In this document: piece after piece, positions 45,395-55,399 of the stretch | How positions within the stretch are numbered: position 1 is the stretch's first letter | Layout: every line of letters starts with the position of its first letter | Source: Tolypocladium sp. Sup5 PDA-1 | Lineage: Eukaryota; Ascomycota; Sordariomycetes; Hypocreales; Ophiocordycipitaceae | NCBI GenBank assembly: GCA_000750105.3 | Contig: JPHH03000028.1 | Coordinates: 186,001-250,000, forward strand | Length of the DNA: 64,000 bases | Direction: 5' to 3' | Made by a program: the position numbers and the translations under genes | The notes under the pieces: model-generated | Databases searched by the model: none | Seen by the model: the letters and a program-made list of their open reading frames with translations, nothing else | Told to the model about the DNA's origin: nothing

Positions 45395-46386
45395 GTTGAT
45401 CTCGTGCTCTTCTGAGATCCCTATTCTCCCGTTAGGAATCCCCAAAGATGCCGTGTTCTGTTCGAGAACGAATGCCCGGCGGTGTTGAGGCGAGAGGTGG
45501 CAGCTTCGACAGGGAGAGCGGGTGGAACGGTCAGGACTGAGGAGAGACAGAAGATGACGTAGTTGCGCTTGCGATTGACGTGGCTATTTACAGTAACGAG
45601 ACGAATAACGCAAGAGACGAGAGAGAAAAGCAGACGGGAGGGACGAAGGACTCGAGCAGATGTGACGGGCAGCTCGGCTCTTCGCGTTGTTTGCGTGGAT
45701 GATGATGGAAGCAGGTGGATGGAGCTTCTACGGTGATGTGACCAGCAAGGTGGCCAGGTGTGGTGACAGGAGCTACCCCGCCTTCTGTGGCCACAGCGCC
45801 TCAGCGCTCGTTACAGTGGGGTTATAGTGGACGTTTCTGCCGCGGTTGCGGCCGGGCGGTGAGGTCGATAAGCCGATAAGAACCCGCCCCACTGGATCCC
45901 GCCAAAAAGAGCTGCAAATTGCCCCGCCGACGGCTGAAACCCTCCCCCCTCCAAGCTGTCATCAACACCTTCACAGGAGGGCGCTTGTTTTTGGCAGCAG
46001 TCGTTCCTTGAACCTCCTCATCCTTCCATCCAGTCTCTGCGGCTCCTCCTGTTGCAGCTGGCGACGGCCTCACGCGATCACGATTCTCCTTTTGTCAACA
46101 GTTTCTCGAAGCTGCTGCACGACCTTGCTCGACGTGGTTTCCCCTGAGCTGGAGAACGAGCCACGACCCGTTGCAATTGTCGTTTGACGACCGCTACACG
46201 CCGTTACGAGATTCACGATCGTTACGACTTGCGAAACACGCCCGATACCTTGTTACTGACGTCTTTGTAACGCGAAACTCACGACGCGCCTTGAAGCGCC
46301 CTGCACCACCACAACGCGCATTGCCTCCGAACCGCTCACAGTTGCATCTCTTCTCGTCAAAGCTTGAGACTGCCGATTCCGCAGCC
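45395..46386. other. Divergent promoter region
   Basis: Shared upstream region of Doa1 and the STRAP-like gene; short frames only. Confidence 0.55.
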
Positions 46387-47597
46387 ATGGCGACTGAAGC
46401 TCCTCTCAACTTTGTCCCGCTGACCTGCCACGGCCACTCTCGGCCGGTGACGCACATCAGCTTCTCCAGCCTCGACAGTAATGGACAGTACTTTATGATC
46501 TCTGCTTGCAAGGGTAAGTTATCATCCCGAGTCGAGAACATGACATGCGCTGACCACATCCCAGATGGAAACCCAATGCTCCGTGATGGCATTAATGGAG
46601 ACTGGTAATTGCCTGCCCTTGATAACTCTTCCATCCGAGACTGCTGCTGACCTTACCACAGGATAGGATCGTTTTTGGGTCACAAAGGAGCTGTCTGGCA
46701 GGCGAGATTGAGCCCCGACCAGGCCTTTGCCGCCACCGCGTCGGCAGACTTTACTGCGTATGTTGCACTCCCTTCCTCTGCTATGACGACAGTTATGAGC
46801 TGACATTCTCTAGCAAAATCTGGGACACCCACACGGGCGAGCAGATTGCCACCCTCCAGCACGATCACATCGTGCGCGCCGTCGCCTACCCGCCCGACAA
46901 CTCCGACCTCGTTGCTACCGGCGGCATGGAGAAGAAGCTCCGCGTCTTCGACGTCGCCGAGCTTGCTGGCTCCTTCACCGGAACGTCCTTGACGATCCCG
47001 GCGTCTGCTGGCTTTGAGATTGGTGAGGGCGTGCACACCAGCTCCATCAAGTTCATCTGCTGGACCCAGGACCCTAACATTGTGGTGACGGCGTCGGACA
47101 AGACCCTCCGCTGGCTCGACCTGCCCAGCCGCGCGTGTATCCACCACGAGGTGCTCGACGGCGAGATCAAGTCGTGCGAGATGGTGTCGCTCTCGGGCAG
47201 CGCCGCGTCGCCGGACAACATTGGAGGCGGCAAGCCGGTGCTCGCCGTCGCCGCGGGCAAGACGGCCTACTTTTGGGGCGGCAGCCAGGCCATGGACGAG
47301 CTCAAGCGCATCGTTGTGCCGCGTTCCATTGCCAGCGTCGCCGTCGACCTCAAGGGACGCAACATTGTGGTGGGCGAAGAGCCAGGCACTTGGGCCAAGG
47401 TGATTCGCTACGACGACGAGGTCGAGATTGAGACGCTCAAGGGCCACCACGGCCCCATCTGGTCCATTGCCTTCTCCCCCGATGGTAAGCTCTACGCGAC
47501 GGGCTCCGAGGACGGCACGATCAAGCTGTGGAACAACACCGAGGGCCATTACGGCCTCTGGAAGAACGGCGCGAACCAGGTGCCCTCTGCCGAGTAG
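46387..47597 (+). CDS. STRAP/unrip-like WD40 protein
   Basis: Exons 46387-46513, 46565-46604, 46662-46757 and 46814-47597 give 348 residues. The three introns (51, 57 and 56 nt) start GTAAGT, GTAATT and GTATGT and end CAG, CAG and TAG, and all phases match. WD40 repeats are evident: CHGHSRPVTHISFS, LGHKGAVWQARLS with TASADFTAKIWD, DHIVRAVAYPP, and GHHGPIWSIAFSPDGKLYATGSEDGTIKLWNN near the C-terminus. Length and repeat pattern match serine-threonine kinase receptor-associated protein, which in animals joins the SMN and TGF-beta machinery; in fungi it is a general RNP or translation-linked scaffold of unclear role. The frame after the TAG stop remains open with coding-like composition (see findings). 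Confidence 0.88.
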
Positions 47598-49303
47598 AGC
47601 GAGGCGGAGCGCATCACGACCAGCACCCGGGTTTGGCGTGGCGAGGGTTCGCACTCGCACGCGAGCACCGGCTTCAGCCCATCGAGCAGCCGCGACGAGT
47701 CCGACACCAGCTTCGCTGACACTGGAGTGAGCTCTGCGGCGAGCTCTGGCGAAGGGGCCAAGAGAGGCGGACGCGCCAGCGAGGAGCACCCCGCGAACGT
47801 GAGTTGGAGACTGGGACATTCGTCTCAGTACTGAGACGATGGGGCCGACAACCCGTGCTTGAGGACACATTCTAATTGTACATGTTACGACGGACAGGAC
47901 CATGGCAACGCGAGTGGAGAGCCGGGCACTGGAGACGGGCAATGCTGTTTTATCTGCCGCTGGCGCGCCTATGCCCATTACTGCTATGCGTTGGAGATGA
48001 TGTGGCGGCGACATGGGGAGCAGTACCCCGGAGGCGAGCAGTATGCTGGAGAGCAGTACCCTGGCGGCGATCAGTTTCCTGGAGGCGAGTGGTATCCTGA
48101 CGGCGAGCAGTGCTCTGGAGGCGAGGAGGAGTGAGACGATGCCTTGTCTTGCGCTGCGCTGACCTTGGTGGTTGGCGTTCAAGTACGGCGCGGACGGGCC
48201 AGGATCACGACGCTGACTCACTGGACAGTGCCTTAGGATAGCTCGTAACATGACATGGCGTACACGCAGATGCAGATAACTGATTGAGCACTTTAATACA
48301 CAATTTGCATCTGTGTAGGACAAGCTTGTCATTTCTCGCCCTGTGCCTGGTTGTTCCACTGACTGTTTGGACGGCGAGTTGCACTCATGAATGCGAGCCA
48401 CCTGCAGAGGAAGCTCCTCGAGGGCACGGGCTTTGGAGGAGAAGACAGTTGTTGAGGTGGCGCTGGGGAGGCAGGGATGTGGGTGTGAGGTTGTAGGCGG
48501 ATCATGATTGTTGGATGCCAGAGGGCGTCGAGGCAGCTGCAAGTCACGGAGTGAGCTCTTGAACACGAACATGCTGCAAGCTTGCAATAGCCAAGGATTC
48601 GGCACACGCATCCGAGCTGCAGGTTGCCAGCAACTCTACCAATCTTGGACGGCTCGGGCGCGGAGTCTGTCGGCTGTCGCGATCTAGACCCTTGGGGGCT
48701 GTTGCCTTGAGACTGCCTTGCGCCAGGTCGAAGTGAAGGCTCCCACATGTTCCTGGGCAGTAGCATTCACCGGGTACCGGTTCAGTTGGCTTAACGTTGA
48801 AGATGGAGAACAGGATCCGTGCCAAAGCCCCGCATTACATCACCGTTGCCCAGGGTAATAGTGAGCGTGACAACGCTGAAAGATTGTCTGGCTACATGGC
48901 TGGAAGAAACTTGTCACATTATTAATTTTAGTTAACCAGCTCCCTCTTTAGGCTGCAGCTGAGGCTGGCCAAGGTCGCCGTTTCCTGCCTGTGGCGCCGC
49001 GACGCGTGTTGAAGAGGACATGGGCTTGCTGGGCCCCTCGAGTGGCGGCCTCCGCAGTCCGCGGTCCACTTATATAAGGCACACTGACGTCTCATCGGTT
49101 GCGTCGAGGGGGTTGCACTCACTCATCGACTCTTGTCTACCGGCCTTCATCTCGACAGAAACACCGGGCAACTCCATCACGACAGCATCACTCACAAGCC
49201 TTTGCATAAGTCAAGAACCAGGAACCGTCCCAGGCTACGACCCTCTCTCTGCTGTCTCTTGACGGCGACCCGACCCTGACCTCACTTACATCACCTACTG
49301 TAC
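47598..49303. other. STRAP 3' region and upstream region of the VIT-VWA gene
   Basis: 47598-48134 carries a coding-like continuation of the STRAP frame, including a GEQYPGG-type repeat encoded by a roughly 24-bp DNA repeat (47995-48130). From 48135 to 49303 only promoter sequence is seen, with TATATAA at 49071-49077 about 230 bp before the next ATG. Confidence 0.5.
49071..49077 (+). promoter_or_regulatory. TATA box of the VIT-VWA gene
   Basis: TATATAA in a GC-rich promoter, followed by a CA/CT-rich leader up to ATG 49304. Confidence 0.5.
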
Positions 49304-52231
49304 ATGACCACCATGCCCAGATTCAACCAGTTTGGCCACGCGCCGGCCCAGCTGCCCCTTTGCGGCTGCTTCGTCATCGTCAGCCAGGAGAGAAAATGGC
49401 TGCCCATGGTCAACCTCGACGCCCACGCCACCATCCTCTCCTCCGCCTCGCGCACCACCCTCACCCAGACCTTTGCCAACCCGCACAGCGACTCCCGCCT
49501 CGACGAGGTGCGCTACGACTTCCCCCTCTACGACGGCGTCTCCGTCGTCGGCTTCACCTGCACCGTCGGCAGCCGCGTCATCAGGGGCGTCGTCAGGGAG
49601 CGCGAGGCGGCCAAGAAGACGTTTGACGACGCCGTCAGCCGGGGCGAGACGGCGGGCCTGCTGCAGCAGAACGCGCGGGCCGCCGACGTCTTTACGACGA
49701 CGCTGGGCAACGTGCCCGCGGGCGAGACGGTCAAGGTCGAAATCACCTACCTCGGCGAGCTCGAGCACGACGCAGAGGCCGACGGCGTGCGCTGGACGCT
49801 GCCCACGAGCATCGCGCCCCGGTATGACAGCAGCCGGTTGGTGGCGAGCGCGACGCGCAACACGACCGCGGCCGGCGGCAAGATTTCCATCACCGTCGAC
49901 GCCGAAATGGCCGACGGCTGCCCCATCAGCACCATCCAGTCGCCGTCGCACCCCGTCTCCATTAGCATCGGCAAGACGTCGGCCGCCTCTGCCTCTGCCA
50001 ACGAGCCCCCGTCGCTGCGGAGGGCATCCGCCACGCTCTCTCTGGGCTCCACGGAGCTCGACAAGGACTTTGTCGTCCTGGTCGTCGCCGCAGGCCTCGG
50101 CAACCCCGCAGCCCTCCTCGAGACGCATCCCTCGGGCGGCAGGGCCCTCATGACCACCCTGGTGCCCAAGTTCAACCTCCCCGCCGGCAAGCCCGAGGTC
50201 GTCTTCGTCTGCGACCGCAGCGGTAGCATGGGCGTCGGCAAAAAGATCCCCAACCTCGTCGCCGCGCTGCAAATCTTCCTCAAGTCGCTGCCCGTCGGCG
50301 CGCGCTTCAACATCTGCAGCTTCGGCTCGCGGCACAGCTTTCTCTGGGACCGCTCGCGCCTCTACGACCAGGACGCGCTCGACCAGGCCGTCGCGCACGT
50401 CAAGACCTTTGACGCCAACTTCGGCGGAACCGAGATGTACGCGCCGCTCGAGGACACGTTCAAGAAGCGCTACGCCGACATGAACCTTGAGGTCTTTCTA
50501 CTCACCGACGGGGAGATTTGGGAGCAGGAGCAGCTGTTTACCCTCATCAACGACAACGTCGAGAAGACAAAGGGGGCCATCCGGGTCTTTACCCTGGGCG
50601 TCGGCGAGGAGGCGAGTTCGTCGCTTCTGAATGGCGTTGCCCGAGCAGGCGGCGGATTTGCGCAAAAGGTGGCGGCCGACGAGAAGTTGGACAAGAAGAT
50701 TATTCGCATGTTAAAAGGGGCACTCACGCCTCACGTCTCAGACTATGCGCTGGAGGTCAAGTATGAAAAGTCTGGTGCGCACGATGGCGACGGCGACGAC
50801 GACGACTTTGAGATTGTCGAGAAAGTCATGGACGGCCTGTCCATTGACGTCAAGGACAATGGAAAGGCGGAACAGCTCAAGCCAGAGTCCAAGAAGCCCA
50901 TTTCGCTCTTTAGCCCGGACGTCAAGGACGAGGACTTGGAGATGCCCGACTCCTCCGCCACCATTGACGCCAAGTTCAGCAACCTCCCAACCGTTGCGCA
51001 TCCGCGCTACCTTCAAACGCCCTTTCAGATTCCGGCGCTCTTTCCGTTCAGCCGCACAACCGTCTACATCCTGCTGTCCGACTCTACACCCAACCGTGAG
51101 CCCACATCCGTCGTGCTCACGGGCACGTCCGACCACGGGCCCCTGAGGCTCGAGATCCCCATCACGAAGCTCGCCGAAAAGGGCGTCACGATCCACCAGC
51201 TCGCGGCGCGCAAGGCGATCCAGGAGCTCGAGGAGAGCCGCGGCTGGATCGCGCACGCCAAGGACTCCAAGGGCAAGCTCCTGAAGGAGGCGTACGAGGG
51301 CCGCTTCCAGCTCATGGTGCAGCGCGAGGCCGTGAGGCTGGGCGTCGAGTACCAGGTCGGCGGCAAGTGGTGCTCGTTTGTCGCCGTGCAGGAGAATGGC
51401 GACAAGGACAAGGACAAGGAGCTGGGGGAGTTCGAGGTGCTTCACCCACAGGCCCCGGCCGGGGCGCCCGCCATGTTTTCCGCTGCTGCGGCTCCCAAGA
51501 TGCGCATGGCGAGCATGGCGAGAGCGGGTCCCGTCATGGCCTCCGCCTCCATGTCTCGACGGTCCGCTCCGCATCCCCCGCCCCCACCGCCGGCGCCGAC
51601 GGTGGGGTCATCGGCATCACTCTTCGGGGGGCCGGCGCCAGGGGGGCCGTCAGTGTCGTTTTTCGGATCGTCACTTGCAGAGTCGGCATCGACTTCTCAA
51701 CCGTCCGCGTTTGGCTCAGCAGCCCCCAGGGGGGGATTCGGCGGCGCGGGACCGGGCTACGGCATCGACAAGAAGAAGAAGAGTTCGTCGAGCTCCCTGG
51801 AACAGGGGCATGACGATAATTTTGACTACGAATTTGCAGATATGGACGACGAGGGCGGGCTGGACCACGTGCCTGCAGCAGACGGCGCCCGCAGGAGGAG
51901 CGCGGGCAGCGGCAGCGGCAGCGGCAACTCGCTCGCCGCCCTCGCCGCACTGCAGACCTTTATCGGCAGCTGGGCGTGGAGTCGGGAACTGGAGAGCATC
52001 ATCTCGGTAACGCAGCAGCAGACGTCAGCGTTGCAGGTGCCGACGGCTTCGGGGAACGCCAGCCAGGGGGACGTCCTGGCGACGCTGTGTGCCGTCGTGT
52101 TTCTCAAGAAGAGGCTCGCCAACGAAAAGGACGCGTGGGAGCTCATGGTGGACAAGGCGGAGCGCTGGCTCGAGGACCAGACGGCGGAGTCGGCAACGAC
52201 TTTGGAGAAGATGGTTGAGGGGCTGTTTTGA
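49304..52231 (+). CDS. VIT and von Willebrand factor A domain protein
   Basis: Single exon, 975 residues. A VIT domain occupies about residues 30-165 (VSRGETAGLLQQNARAADVF, a typical block). The VWA domain starts near 297 with the metal-site motif D304-R-S306-G-S308, followed by GGTEMYAPLEDTF and a later VFLLTDGEIW strand that supplies the remaining metal ligands. After about 470 come a helical and beta-rich region and a low-complexity Pro/Ser/Gly stretch (about 755-850), then a C-terminal 100-residue domain with LAALAALQTFIGSWAW. There is no signal peptide, so unlike animal inter-alpha-trypsin inhibitor heavy chains it is probably intracellular. Fungal members are common and of unknown function. 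No introns are needed. Confidence 0.9.
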   Translation: MTTMPRFNQFGHAPAQLPLCGCFVIVSQERKWLPMVNLDAHATILSSASRTTLTQTFANPHSDSRLDEVRYDFPLYDGVSVVGFTCTVGSRVIRGVVREREAAKKTFDDAVSRGETAGLLQQNARAADVFTTTLGNVPAGETVKVEITYLGELEHDAEADGVRWTLPTSIAPRYDSSRLVASATRNTTAAGGKISITVDAEMADGCPISTIQSPSHPVSISIGKTSAASASANEPPSLRRASATLSLGSTELDKDFVVLVVAAGLGNPAALLETHPSGGRALMTTLVPKFNLPAGKPEVVFVCDRSGSMGVGKKIPNLVAALQIFLKSLPVGARFNICSFGSRHSFLWDRSRLYDQDALDQAVAHVKTFDANFGGTEMYAPLEDTFKKRYADMNLEVFLLTDGEIWEQEQLFTLINDNVEKTKGAIRVFTLGVGEEASSSLLNGVARAGGGFAQKVAADEKLDKKIIRMLKGALTPHVSDYALEVKYEKSGAHDGDGDDDDFEIVEKVMDGLSIDVKDNGKAEQLKPESKKPISLFSPDVKDEDLEMPDSSATIDAKFSNLPTVAHPRYLQTPFQIPALFPFSRTTVYILLSDSTPNREPTSVVLTGTSDHGPLRLEIPITKLAEKGVTIHQLAARKAIQELEESRGWIAHAKDSKGKLLKEAYEGRFQLMVQREAVRLGVEYQVGGKWCSFVAVQENGDKDKDKELGEFEVLHPQAPAGAPAMFSAAAAPKMRMASMARAGPVMASASMSRRSAPHPPPPPPAPTVGSSASLFGGPAPGGPSVSFFGSSLAESASTSQPSAFGSAAPRGGFGGAGPGYGIDKKKKSSSSSLEQGHDDNFDYEFADMDDEGGLDHVPAADGARRRSAGSGSGSGNSLAALAALQTFIGSWAWSRELESIISVTQQQTSALQVPTASGNASQGDVLATLCAVVFLKKRLANEKDAWELMVDKAERWLEDQTAESATTLEKMVEGLF

Positions 52232-52635
52232 GCTTGCAAGACAGACTCACTGGTGACTTGGGGTTTGCTGGACATGAGCTGGTTGACTCTGAGTTGAGAT
52301 GATGCATGATGTAGCCCAGTCTATCCTTCATATCTGCCGGGTCCAACTCCAGCACGTTATGGCGCTGCCTTGTCCTTGACCGCTGGCGACATGGCGGGAA
52401 CCATCGCAAGCACACATAACGAGGGCTAGTCTGGGCATTTAAAGACTCTTGATCTGTAACTAATTGAATGAGAAAAAGTTAATCTTAGGCCGTTGTGGCT
52501 ATGTTGTGTGAACTGAAGGACTTATCGTATGGTGTGATGCGGAAGCAGAAGGTCGTGGATATGGTCGTTTAACTGCGCGTTTGACCCTCAATGCGAGTCT
52601 CAACCGACCTTGTGATATCTGACAATGTGACACAC
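52232..52635. other. Intergenic region between convergent genes
   Basis: 3' flanks only. Confidence 0.6.
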
Positions 52636-54022
52636 TCATGCCATCTCCGCCTTGGGAGTTTCCTTCCCATATTCCTGGAGATCTTTGTTGGAGGTGCTAG
52701 CAGCGCCTTGAATCATTGTGGCAAGCCCAATCTCGTGGTTGATTTCCTCCATCCTCTCAAAATCAGCCTGGGCAGTTCCCTCAGAGCCAAATATGACATC
52801 CATCTCTTCAAGTGTCAAGCGCTTCGTCTCGGGCACGAAAAGCCATATGAAACCGGCGCCTAAGAAGGTCAAGATGCCAAAAAGAATGTAAGTGCCATAT
52901 GTAATCTTTGAGAGCATGTCAGGGGTGACCTGGCCAACAATGAAGTTGTTCCTGTGAGGTCAGTAAGCAAGATAGAAGATGAGCTAGATCTTAACTTTGA
53001 CTCACATCCAATTACTTGAGCTGCCAAGAGCGACCCCGTACGGCCGAGACGAGAGGGGCCATATCTCAGCAACTATGATCCAAGCGCATGGACCCCATGA
53101 GTAGCCGAAATGAACAACAAAGAGCCAGACCATGGCTACCGTGGCCCAACCGGCGGCTGGATTAGAAGACAGTTGGTCGCCATACTTGCCGAATATGCCA
53201 GCAATTATCATATGGCAGATTCCCATTCCAATAGCGCCAATAATAAGCATGGGCTTTCGGCCGACGCGGTCAATCGACAGCACGGATGGGATCGTTGCGA
53301 TGAACATCACAATGCCGACCACGCCCGTAGCAAGCAGGGAGATCTTATTTCCACTTAGACCGAGCTGCTTGAAAATAGTTGGTGCATAGTATAACACGGC
53401 GTTGATTCCAATCCACTGTTGGAAGAATATTGTAATTGTTGCGATGGCAACACGTTTGAGCATCGCTTTCGTCTGGAAGAGTGACTTGATGGCAACGAAT
53501 TGTAGTTTGAACGTGTTCCAGGTCGTCTGCTCGCGTAGGGACGGGAATTTCTCGGCCACAGTGCGCTTTTCGAACAGAGATTGCGCTTTAATCTCGAGGA
53601 ACTCGAGCTCAACCAGCTCATTGTCCTGTGGAAGCCCTCGAAGCCTGGCCAGCACTTTGCGTGCATCGGCTTCGCGGTTATGGTGTACCAACCATCGAGG
53701 GGAAAACGGCATGAATATTATCCCAAAGAAGAGCACCAAGGCAGGGCCAAGTTGGAGGCAGATGGGAGTGAGCCAAGCCACATCGCTCTGCGTCTCGAGG
53801 GTCGTTCCACCGATGTAGTTGGTTCCGCTAGAAGAGGTTGAGGAGTGTGTATAATCGGTTGGCAAAGAGCATGTTACTCACTAGTCCACCCAGAAACTGA
53901 TCATGATTCCGAAGCAGATGGCGAGCTGCTGGAGCGCCACCAGCGCTTCTCGCACCTCTGGAGGAGCGCATTCGGGGTTGTAGATGGGGACAACCATGGA
54001 CAGACTGCCAATACCCATGCCA
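52636..54022 (-). pseudogene. Hexose-type MFS transporter, N-terminus lost
   Basis: Exons 54022-53882, 53827-53006 and 52951-52636 read as the C-terminal three-quarters of a sugar porter: GMGIGSLSMVVPIYNPECAPPE-type loop, SPRWLVHHNREADA (the central signature), FFQQWIGINAVLYYAPTIF, and PETKRLTLEEMD near the end. Introns of 54 nt each are canonical. Upstream of exon 54022 there is an intact acceptor (ACTGACGTTATTATAG) and a GTATGC donor at 54084, but then the sequence enters an LTR at 54090. The start, transmembrane segments 1-3 and most of segment 4 are missing. It was probably a plasma-membrane sugar importer; without its N-terminal helices it should not function. The remaining exons show no stops, so the loss looks recent. 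Confidence 0.8.
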
Positions 54023-54084
54023 CTATAATAACGTCAGTAAGTGCTAGGTACGAAGCTGGAGCGGAAAAGAACACGTGGGCATAC

Positions 54085-54089
54085 AGATT
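54085..54089. repeat. Target-site duplication, left copy
   Basis: AGATT directly before the left LTR, matching AGATT at 62060-62064 directly after the right LTR. Confidence 0.85.
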
Positions 54090-54522
54090 TGTGACGGTTT
54101 GGGTTCCCAAGGGATAAACCGGCGGGTTTATGTTGGCAGGTGAGGTCAGGGCGTAGCACTGGGCTAGTCTTGTCACGATAGTAATAGATCGAATGTCCCG
54201 GATAGTAGATCGTAACTAAAGAGTGTTATTGAAAGCTAGCGAGGTATCTATACTATAGTGAGGAAATTGGGGGGTCCTATATACTAGTGATGGATCGCTG
54301 CCGCTCCTAGGGATCACCACGATCCCTTGGATCGTCATGATCTATAGATCACTAATAATCCATGGATCGTTAATGATCTATCTAATAGATCGCACGATCT
54401 ATCCCGTGGATCGCACCGATCCACCGTTCATTAGTTAACCGTTCCGACTATTGTTCCGTGCAGCCCGCATTAGCGCCTGCACAGCCGGCCTATCCCGTGG
54501 CCCGTTAGCCTAGGTCGTAATA
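54090..54522 (-). repeat. LTR, left (3' LTR), mildly mutated
   Basis: 433 bp, from TGTGACGG to GTCGTAATA. It is the same length as the right LTR and differs from it almost only by G-to-A and C-to-T changes in the right copy. It contains a ladder of GATC motifs at 54311-54422. Confidence 0.92.
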
Positions 54523-54527
54523 CGATA

Positions 54528-54538
54528 TCCCCTCTCCT
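54528..54538 (-). other. Polypurine tract
   Basis: Minus-strand AGGAGAGGGGA, five bases before the 3' LTR; the expected plus-strand DNA primer site of the retrotransposon. Confidence 0.7.
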
Positions 54539-54669
54539 AATGGTCTTATCCCTAAGACCTATCCTTGTAATACCCGTGACTAACGTATAAATACCCTACC
54601 TGCGCCCGTATTTATAGGTACGGTAACCTATTCTTGTAATTATTCTAAGATATTATGCTAATACTATAT

Positions 54670-55320
54670 TAGGTCGTATTAAAAAACCAAAATCTCGTAA
54701 ATCCTTCGAACGCGACCGTCTAGCTTCCCTTATCCTAGCCGAAGGCGGCGCTACGGATATGCCTTATACTTTTTATTTTAAGTAGAAGTTAACTTATAAT
54801 ATAGCAGGGGGCTCTTCCTATTACTATAAGTATATGAAACGGGGTCGTTCGAACTATAATAGTATTTTAGTAGCGTCGTCCTATTTATCTTGCTTCCCTT
54901 CGCGTACCTTTTTTAATTACTAATTCTCTTAGTAACGCGTTTAATAGATTAATAAAGAAAGTTAGATACCGAGGAGGAGGAGGCTAGGGAGCTACTAGAA
55001 AAGCTCTAATTATAATTATCCGAGGCATTAAATCGTCTTACTCGTATTCGCTATATTAAGAAGAAGGCGAAAGAGAAGAGTACCGAGTTATTCTAGCGGG
55101 GTATAGCTAAGCTAGATAAGGAGGATAAACTTATCCCTACGCTAGAATCCCACAAGCGCTAGGTAGTAGATAACCTTTAGTCGCTAGGCGTTCCTAACGA
55201 GTTTAACTAGTTATCCCTTAGTCTAGGTAAGGACCTTATAGACGTAGGTCCTCTAGTATCTATTCATAAGTTTAGTAGAACTACCTTAGCAATAGCTAGT
55301 AGTTCTTAAGATATTTAGTA
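54670..55320 (+). pseudogene. Accessory antisense ORF of the Gypsy element, RIPed
   Basis: Runs opposite to gag-pol between integrase and the 3' LTR. It starts with a basic block (RKSFERDRLASLILAEGG), then a segment in which former Cys codons appear as Tyr (MPYTFYFK, SYYYKYMKRGRS), which looks like a Cys-rich knuckle or zinc-cluster region. A charged coiled-coil part follows (EEEEARELLEKL, ALNRLTRIRYIKKKAKEKS). A TATAAATA near 54590 could be its promoter. Such short Cys/coiled-coil frames recur with fungal Gypsy elements as hypothetical proteins. Several stops, mostly TAG/TAA, show it is inactive. Confidence 0.6.
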
Positions 55321-55399
55321 GGTTCCTAGGTATTTTCTTCGTATCTATATCCTTTTTACTTAACTAACTATTATTAGATTTTATTATATTTCCTAGTAT

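Noticed and set aside
46680..48611. 643-codon open frame on the minus strand
   Set aside because: It is antisense to the STRAP-like exons, including across their introns. Its Arg/Ala/Leu/Val-rich translation is the mirror of GC-rich third positions and shows no family motif.
49295..50398. 367-codon minus-strand frame
   Set aside because: Antisense to the VIT-VWA gene; same GC3 mirror effect.
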